Part shown: piece by piece, positions 57,125-64,000 of the stretch | Layout of the letters: every line of letters starts with the position of its first letter | Position numbering within the stretch: the first letter of the stretch is position 1 | Assembly: GCA_007258455.2 (NCBI GenBank) | Contig: VDFB02270651.1 | Span: forward strand, 701,650,217-701,714,216 | Reading direction: 5' to 3' | Origin: Sequoia sempervirens | Taxonomy: Eukaryota > Streptophyta > Pinopsida > Cupressales > Cupressaceae | Length of the DNA stretch: 64,000 nt | Made by a program: the position numbers and the translations under genes | Notes under the pieces: generated by a model | Seen by the model: only the letters and a program-made list of their open reading frames with translations | The model's database searches: none | Told to the model about the DNA's origin: nothing

Positions 57125-57319
57125 GAGAGTGGGATGCACTACATTTGTACGTCGCCAACAATCTTGATGGATGCGGTATAGATTGAACGATGTCAACAAT
57201 CTGGTCACACATTAACATGGGAAGGTGTGGCTTCATTGGTTAAAGAAGCTCATCATAATGAAGATTTCAATGTTACACAAAGGGAAATTGATTTAGCATA
57301 TGGTTTAAGAGATAAACAG
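57125..57319 (+). pseudogene. CACTA transposase exon before DUF4216
   Basis: Reading PTILMDAV, a stop, then QSGHTLTWEGVASLVKEAHH and LAYGLRDKQ, ending at a GTATGT donor (57320). It splices in phase to 57462 (DKQ|VKHHKAMW). Confidence 0.6.
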
Positions 57320-57461
57320 GTATGTATAAATATATTAATCACCCATATTATTTAATTATTTTCAAGTATATTGATGTATATATATGTTGAGATCTTTTTC
57401 TTTACATACATTCGGTCAAAAATAAATATGTTTATCATTTTACATGTTTGACATATTGCAG

Positions 57462-58190
57462 GTGAAACACCACAAGGCTATGTGGTGCAATGGTCATAAA
57501 TTTTGAATCAAAATGTTGGATGACATGAAGAAAACTTGTGATTTTGGTATAATTGTAGTCTTTCAGGTGACTAATGTTTCATCTAGAAGCGACATACATC
57601 CAGAAGTCTCAAAAAATTGATACTATGGGATTTTGGATGATATAATTGAGTGTGACTTTAAGTCCTTCAGATTAATTATGTTTGTCATCCTATGGTACAG
57701 GCTACGATTGAATGAAAATGATACTGAAAGAACTATTATTGAACATGATAATGGATTTACCATGGTTAATACAAGGTTGATTGAGCAAGCTAGAAATGAG
57801 CCCTATGTTCTTCTAAGCTAATGTGAGTAGGTATTTTATTCAGAGGTTCCAGGTAAACTGGGTTGGTCATTTGTTGTTAGACATGATCCAAGAGGAAGGG
57901 CGGTAAAGTATAATGTGGTGGAAGAAGAAGATACTGAAGAACTAGAAGATGATGTAGATGATGATCAGGATCAACAATTAGTTGATGATGTCCCTGACGA
58001 AGATGTCAAAGAGGAGGAACTAGATCATGATGATGTAGGAGTTAATATTCATGAAGATGATATCTATGTGGATGATGACATTATCGAAACTAATATCAAT
58101 GACGATGATGATGATATGACCAATCGTTACAATGTTGAATCTAGATCAGATGATACAGACAAAGAGTTGGATGAAGAAGAAGATCAATGA
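57462..58190 (+). pseudogene. CACTA transposase C-terminal exon, DUF4216 and acidic tail
   Basis: It begins after an AG acceptor (57460-57461). YYGILDDIIECDFKSFRLIM and the stretch around NGFTMVNTRLIEQARNEPYVL, then VFYSEVPGKLGWSFVVRHDPRG, match DUF4216, the C-terminal domain of CACTA transposases (YGVLxxIIExDY, NxxxLxxxxEPFVLASQAxQVFYVxDP). Stops occur near 57518, 57618 and 57820. A very acidic tail (Asp/Glu over half of residues, 57915-58187) ends at TGA 58188-58190. Acidic tails are common in this family. Confidence 0.82.
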
Positions 58191-58885
58191 CATTGAAATA
58201 TATAAGTTATGCGATTATATTATCTATTTGATATTAATTTCTTGATAGAATTATATTTGAATTATGTGGTTACATAATTAATTCATGATGTTTTTAATTT
58301 TTATGCCATTACATAATTAATTTAATGTACTTTTTAATGTTTGAAAGGTCAAAAAATTAAAACATTTCAATAGTGATGTTAACAACCTTGAAATTAGTGT
58401 GTTTTATGTTTCATGTGATCATAAAAGATTAAAAAGTTAGTTGTAGAGGTGGTTGTTTAGTGGTTGCGTGTATGTTGGTTCTTTTTACAATGTAACCAGG
58501 TTTTCCTTCTAATCTACCTATGGAATTGCCAATTCCAATCGAAGGCAACTCGAAGAACCTGGACCAATGATGAGGACTTTAAAAGCCTCCTACACTTCGA
58601 CTCTGTAAGACCCGGGAGGGTGATCCCTTAATGTGTTAACAACCTCTGCACCATTATTATAAACAACATTAACAATAGTAGATGATCTCACTTAATAGCT
58701 CAACACGATAAGATAATATTAACTAGAATTGGTGTTCATAGACAATATCAACTATCTAGAGTGTGAGATAACTAAACACAATCCATTGTATAAGATAGTC
58801 AATGATTTGCAATTTGTAGCAAGCTCTAGGCAAAGACAAACAAATACTGAACTACACTAATAATTACAACTTAGATCAGTGCCAT
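58191..58885. other. non-coding, CACTA 3' flank
   Basis: No gene. An LTR-like start TGTAAGACCCGGGAGGGTG is near 58606, but no matching end was found. The CACTA 3' terminal repeat was not recognised. Confidence 0.4.
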
Positions 58886-59850
58886 ATATCCATTGCAAGG
58901 AGTCAAATTCATAAGCATCTAGAGGTTTATAACAGATTTAATACATCACATATAAGATCCCTGACAATATTGCATTACAATTTCATCAGTATGCATTCTA
59001 ACCCAGGACTACTTATCAAATCCTTATACAACACATATCGCCTATAATCCCATTCAAGCATTTTGATTAATTCCTTGAATTAAAGCTAAAATAGAATCAT
59101 ACACACCACAACAGTGAGATGGATAAAACAACTCTTAGTTATTTCATTCAAAGTTCAGATATGCATGTACAATGGAGAGACATGAGCTCAAATTTTTATT
59201 TCAACTCAAATGCTAGTACTGTTATACAACATTAAATCTCTATGAACTCAAAACTTGTTATACAATGACTCAAAACCTAAATTGCATTTCTCTAAAACCA
59301 TTGGACTTTACAATTCATTTTGCAACTTCACCTAGACTCGACAAAAATTATCTAACTTGCTAACCCATACTTCTGGCCTTGAAATCCTTCTTATAGAAAA
59401 TGAAGGAGCAAACAAGCACCGGGCCAGAAAGTACACCTGTCACCAGTCAATTGGAGCACCAGGTGATATTTCAAATTTTTTTACAACAACCACCACCTTG
59501 AAAAATATTCTTGTTCATCATATCAACTGAGGAATGTTGATGCAAAAAACTACAAGAAAACCGCACCAAGAAAGTTGTCAACAAAAAACTAGAACCGTTG
59601 CAACCACAACATCTGATCTACCACCTGTTATTAGTTCACTCCTTTTACTCCTCCTTAGTCAAATATTTAGTTACCCAATTCTAGTACTCATCATTAGTCG
59701 GCCAGTCAAAATTAAGTACCTCATCCACCTTGGTATTATAAGGTGTGTATTTTACCGCTACCTGATTTGCATCCCTTTCAAAAGATTCCAAAAATGAGCT
59801 GGTACTAATGATTTTGTCCATATAGCTCACCAACAAATCATAGTCTGAGT
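58886..59850. repeat. direct repeat R1, copy A (~0.96 kb)
   Basis: It matches 60117-61078 in the same orientation, beginning ATATCCATTG and including TCATACACACCACAACAGTGAGATG, ACAATGGAGAGACATGAG and GGAGCAAACAAGCA. It ends with the coding relic around GATTTTGTCCATATAGCTCACC. The offset is about 1,231 bp. Divergence is clearly visible, roughly 10-15% by eye. Confidence 0.88.
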
Positions 59851-60148
59851 CATCACAAATTGAATTGATTTAATCATTGATGGCCTCACTTGCTTGATCC
59901 TGCCATTGTTGAAATGACCTAATTTTCCCCTGCTCATCAATTATATCAGGTAACAATGTGTTACCCCAATCATTGAAATTCTTCACCAACTCCCTAATCT
60001 TCCTACTCAAGTCATTTGGTAAGGTCTGAAAACCTTGCAATGATTTTACTAACACATGAGTAGGCTTTAATGATTGGGGCATATTATTTATATCAAACCT
60101 TGAGGCCTTATACATGATATCCATTGGATGAGTCAAATTTATAAGCAT
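59650..60148 (-). pseudogene. unrecognised minus-strand ORF relic, copy A
   Basis: A minus-strand frame from the ATG at 60146-60148 reads helical sequence (SRKIRELVKNFNDWGNTLLP, SFQQWQDQASEAIND) to a stop at 59870. Beyond it, MDKIISTSSFLESFERDANQ and FDWPTNDEY are nearly the same as the protein at 60873-61064. It is a C-terminal part of a larger gene, duplicated with the repeat. No domain was recognised. Confidence 0.45.
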
Positions 60149-61078
60149 CTAAGGGTTTATGACAGATTTAACACATAACATATAAGATCATTGATAACAT
60201 TGCTTTACAATCTCATCAATATGTATTCTAACCCAATACTACTTATCAAATCCTTATATAGAACATCTCCACCTACAATCCCATTCAAGCATTTTAATTA
60301 ATTCTTTGAATTAAACCTAAAACAAGAATCATACACACCACAACAGTGAGATGAATGAGACAACCCTTGATCGTTTTATTCAAAATTTAGATATGCTTGT
60401 ACAATGGAGAGACATGAGTTCGAATTAATCATATCAATTCAAATTCTAGTACTGTCATAAAACATCAAATCCCCATGAATTCAAAACCTACTACAAAATG
60501 ACTCAAAACCTAAATTGCATTTTCCCTAAAACCATCAGACTTTACAATTTGCTCTGCAACTTCATCTAGACTCGACCAAAATATCTAACTTGCTAACCCA
60601 TACTTTTAGCCTTAAAATTCTTCTTATAGAAAAAGAGGAGCAAACAAGCATCGGGCCAAAAGCACACGTGTCACCCAATTGGACCACCTTGTGATATTCA
60701 AAAATTTGTTACAACAACAATCTCCTAGAATATTCTTATTCATGGGCTGAGAATGGTTGATACAGCAACAAAAACTTCAAGAATTTTGTGCCTAGAGGCT
60801 GTCCCCAAAATAAAAGCTGGAATCTGTTATAAGCCATAGCAGTTGATTTTCTTTGTTAGCGACCTACTCATTTCACTCTTCCTTAGTTAAATATACATTT
60901 ACCCATTTCTGGTACTCTTCATCAGTTGGCCAATCAAAATTGATCACCTTATTCACCTTGACACTATAAGGTTTGTACTTAACTACCACCTGATTCGCTT
61001 CTCTTTCAAAAGACTCCAAGAATGAGCTAGTGCTAATGATTTTGTCCATACAGCTCACCAACAAATCATAATGTGAGT
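60117..61078. repeat. direct repeat R1, copy B
   Basis: See copy A. It lacks the last ~250 bp of the 1,231-bp period, which is replaced by unrelated sequence from about 61079. Confidence 0.88.
60873..61064 (-). pseudogene. unrecognised minus-strand ORF relic, copy B
   Basis: Reads MDKIISTSSFLESFEREANQ, then KVINFDWPTDEEYQKWVNVY, to a stop at 60873. It closely matches the copy A C-terminus, with mostly conservative differences, which suggests the sequence was under coding constraint before or after duplication. The N-terminal part is missing at the repeat edge (61078). Confidence 0.45.
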
Positions 61079-62330
61079 TACCCTATTTTTGAGGGCTTTG
61101 TAGTTGAAACATGATATAAAGGGGTTCTTACACTTTTTGTAATTACTGTAGCTTGTGTAAGAGGCCCCATGGATACTGTTGTAATTGTAGGATGCATGAA
61201 TAGGGCGTAGGATGAGAAATAAAAAAGGTATAGCTATTGTCCTCAATAGTGTTGATGGTGTTTTCTGCACAGCAACAACTCAGACAGAATACAATATCCT
61301 ATCTCTCTTGAAAGGTTATTTTCAACAATAAATTATTGAAAATTACCCCAAGGTCTCTTGGGTGTCAGGTCATGACGATGCATAAACAACTCAGATAATA
61401 TGTGAAATGCTGGTAATCACAATCGGACCTTACTACAAGCAAACTGTACCTTTCCAATTTATCAGATTGTGCAATATAATGATCTCGAATCCTAAATCTA
61501 ACCAGATAATAAAGAAATAGCAAAAGATAAGGGTGCAAGAATACGATAAGATCTAAACTTATCCTAGAATGAGTAATGCAAATGACAGATATCTGGAATG
61601 GACCAATCTCAAATAACCAATTCTTGCTTAACCCACAATGGAATCTCACAAGAACAGTGCGATCTTCTAAGGTATATGGATTTTCAAATCATAGACATTC
61701 ATCCACAATCGAACTTAAGCACATGTAAATATATGGTCCAGGTTGACTTCACCAACCTACTACAATCAGATAGTTACTGGGAGTATAGACCAGAGATTGC
61801 TACAAACATTCCAAATAGGAAATCATAAACATCATCCACCAAACTAAAACTAATTTAATTCTGAATACTAACCCTAAATCTTTAAGCAATCTGAAAAATA
61901 AAACAACAGGAACCATGCAAGATGAAATAACACAATGGATTGCACCAGGAAAACCACAATGTCTTCAATTGTATTAGACCACCAAAATGCTGCAACAACT
62001 CCACTGTTCTATTTACAATACTTGCTTCAAGAATTTGAAAAAATGCTCTAACTCTTACTTGTATCTATTATCTCTTCTCTATACTTCCTAATATCTAATG
62101 TCTTACAATGAGGCAAGAATGCCTTTTATAGCAAATTCTCAATACATGTCAGCCCAACCAAACATTTACAAAACAAGAACAACCGCCAAAACAGGTCGGC
62201 CCTAGGAATTCAAAATAAGGCACGCATTAAATGCCATATATCATCAAGGTCGGCCTAGGCACAGTCCCCAATGTAGTTTGGTTCAATACACGCCCTATAA
62301 TAATAGGGAAGCACAAATTTCAAAATAGGC
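61079..62330 (-). repeat. probable LTR (minus strand), limits uncertain
   Basis: Non-coding. A canonical TATA box TATAAAAGGC lies on the minus strand at 62121-62130, and a transcribed-like AT-rich region follows leftward. The end of a long minus-strand ORF is immediately to the right (near 62335), after a purine-rich GGATAAGGGAGGC. This fits a 3' LTR of a minus-strand element starting near TGCCTATTTTG. No second copy is in the window. Confidence 0.4.
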
Positions 62331-62334
62331 ATTA

Positions 62335-64000
62335 ACTGCTGCCTCCCTTATCCTCGCTCTGGGCCAACGATCCTTGAACCCTCAAAAATATTCCATCCAA
62401 TTCGGTGACAGGTGGCAAAGGCAATATCCTAAGCCGACATTCTATGGAGCCAATCTCCTCCTTTGACTATTTAACCATCTTATCCCAATCCTCCTTGTTG
62501 GCATGATACTTATCCATTACTGCCAGATATGTGGCTGCATCATCTAACTGGTGGCCAGTTATAACATTCTCAGACTTTGGGGTATAAACTTCATGCCACC
62601 ACTCTCTTAGCTATTCCAGACTTAGGTATTTAGGAGCAATCTTTCTCCTTCCAGTCATGACTTCAAAGAATGCAATGCACCCCTCATATACTCCAGTAAG
62701 ATCACCATCAATTTGTTTCTTTCGTTTCTGAATCTTCTTCATGGCCTTATGCCGAATCTGCAGAGCCTCAAACCACTCCCAAGGTTCATTTAACCTAGAA
62801 GAAGGAAGAATCCCATCCGTATCCAATTGATCCCTACCATATCCCATGATGACCTTGGATTTCTGTAATAGAAGATCAATGTCTTCCTTGTCCTGGGATA
62901 GCACATGCTCCAATAATTCCTTAGCCCTAACTGCATCTTTCCCAACTGACAGGATCTCCTTGATTGCATTATCTCCCTTTACCTACACATCCTTCAGCCG
63001 ATCTATTGCAGATTGAGCATAAGCCTTCATTTTTTCAATTTCGGAGATGGTTTTCCTTGGGCAAGAAACCAGGAGTGGCAGAAGAAGATTGGTGGAGGGA
63101 CTGCAGAGGTTTCATCACCTCTTCCAAACATTTCCTAAGTCTTTCATTCTCCTTTTTCAGCTCATGCTTGGTCTGAGCTTCCTTTCTTAACCTCCCAATG
63201 ATTACCGCACTGGAGCCTTCATATTCATCAATGTCCTATTCCATGGAGGCTGGACCAAGGTTAATGGTCTTCTCATTGTAATCTTCACCAGTGACATCTT
63301 CTCTTGTCTTGTCTGCAGCAGGGGTGGCAATGTGGATAACTCTATTATTTTCTTCATCCCTTTCTATCCTTGAGACTACCCTAGCTGCCTTCTTCTTTCC
63401 TTTGCCAATCTTGGACAACATTTCATCCCAATCCAAGGGAGTATCTTCAACCACTACCTATTTCTTCCTTGTGATCTCCTTTTCAAGCCAATCCGGGACA
63501 GCAGGTTCTACCCGGATTTCCTCTGTTCTTGCTTCTTCCTGCTGTTCTTTCGGCATTTTCTCCTCTTCCTTTTCAGGTAGCTGCTCACCTTGATCACCTT
63601 CCTCAATCCCCACTTCCTGCACCGGTGATGGGGCTCTAACAGGGATGCCCTCCTCCTACTCAGGCGATCTGTTTCCTCTGCCATTTTTCAGAGAATCTTC
63701 ATACATCACTAGAGGAGAAGGATGCTTTTCTACCTCTTTGGCCTCAAGCTCAGCTGCCTCACCAAAGAGTGCCCCTTCCTTGAATGGCTATGCTTCTCCG
63801 CTAGTCTCATGTTCCTCAAGAGTCTCTTGCTCATGCACGCTTGGTGGAGGAGAAGCAGCCTTAGATGGCTCCACAACTGGTGGCTTTGGAGGAGAATCCC
63901 TCTTTCGCACAGTGTCCTTAGGTGAAGGAGTCCTTGATCTTCTCATGTAGACTTTTGTCTTTTCTCCTGAACTCTCCATATCAACAATAGGAGGCTCACC
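62335..64000 (-). pseudogene. minus-strand charged/coiled-coil ORF, runs off right edge
   Basis: From the right edge leftward: a Ser/Pro/Glu-rich region (RRSRTPSPKD, PPKPPVVEPSKA, QLPEKEEEKMPKEQQEE), then DTPLDWDEMLSKIGKGKKKAAR, a Leu/Glu coiled coil (ELKKENERLRKCLEEV), and after a frameshift near 63000 a helical domain (WEWFEALQIRHKAMKKIQKR, IAFFEVMTGRRKIAPKYL) ending near 62335. At least six stops interrupt it. Both 63454 and 63979 starts are in one frame. Its layout (acidic/Pro-rich then coiled coil then helical C-terminus, next to an LTR-like block) parallels ORF3 of Gypsy-2, without clear sequence identity. It is possibly the accessory ORF of another retroelement. Confidence 0.45.

Noticed and set aside
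58606..58625. TGTAAGACCCGGGAGG looks like an LTR start
   Set aside because: No matching GGGTCTTACA end, PBS or PPT was found nearby, so no element could be delimited.
1..64000. CRISPR arrays, tRNA/rRNA genes, operons or bacterial-type promoters
   Set aside because: None seen. All recognisable content is plant transposable elements with eukaryotic introns and LTRs.

Overview
This is nuclear DNA from a seed plant with a large, repeat-rich genome. Every stretch I can identify is a transposable element, in layered and mostly decayed form. I found no host gene, tRNA, rRNA or bacterial or viral feature. The Ty1/copia families, Tat-like Ty3/gypsy elements, long nested insertions and aged LTR pairs (roughly 5-10% apart by eye) would fit a gymnosperm such as a conifer, but the sequence alone does not fix the species.

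Layout. 1-2806: minus-strand Ty1/copia element (integrase, protease, zinc knuckle, gag, PBS, 5' LTR), cut by the left edge. 2807-5608: 3' internal end, PPT and LTR of a small non-autonomous LTR family (called TGTTGGTGT here), then a decayed minus-strand copia gag. 5658-11518: complete non-autonomous copia-like element (Copia-2) with paired LTRs, a gag-like ORF and two extra ORFs but no pol. 11519-13222: leader, PBS and LTR of a minus-strand TGTTGGTGT element whose gag is probably the one at 4775-5608, so Copia-2 appears to split it. 13223-18850: more TGTTGGTGT material, including a second minus-strand element with a gag relic.

18850-36330: one Ty3/gypsy element of Ogre/Tat type (LTR/leader, gag, protease) interrupted by a ~2 kb copia LTR-like block (20228-22277), a 3.2 kb solo LTR (23524-26740, perfect 5-bp TSD) and a second complete Copia-2-family element (Copia-3, 27833-33913). 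The gag reading frame resumes correctly across the last two insertions, and gag also appears to carry an 840-bp GT-AG intron.

39062-58190: an En/Spm (CACTA) transposase gene with recognisable splice sites. A 15.3 kb Tat-type gypsy element (40019-55273, TSD GTTAT) sits inside one of its introns, 9 nt after the donor site. This Tat element encodes gag, protease, RNase H, RT, degenerate RNase H and integrase. Between integrase and the 3' LTR it has an antisense ORF and a ~1,400-codon sense ORF of unknown function with a long coiled coil. These two ORFs and the extra ORFs of the Copia-2/3 family are the best candidates for something undescribed.

58191-64000: diverged direct repeats of ~0.96 kb, an LTR-like block with a minus-strand TATA box, and a minus-strand charged/coiled-coil ORF running off the right edge. 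Nearly all coding regions carry in-frame stops and frameshifts, so the products are relics.
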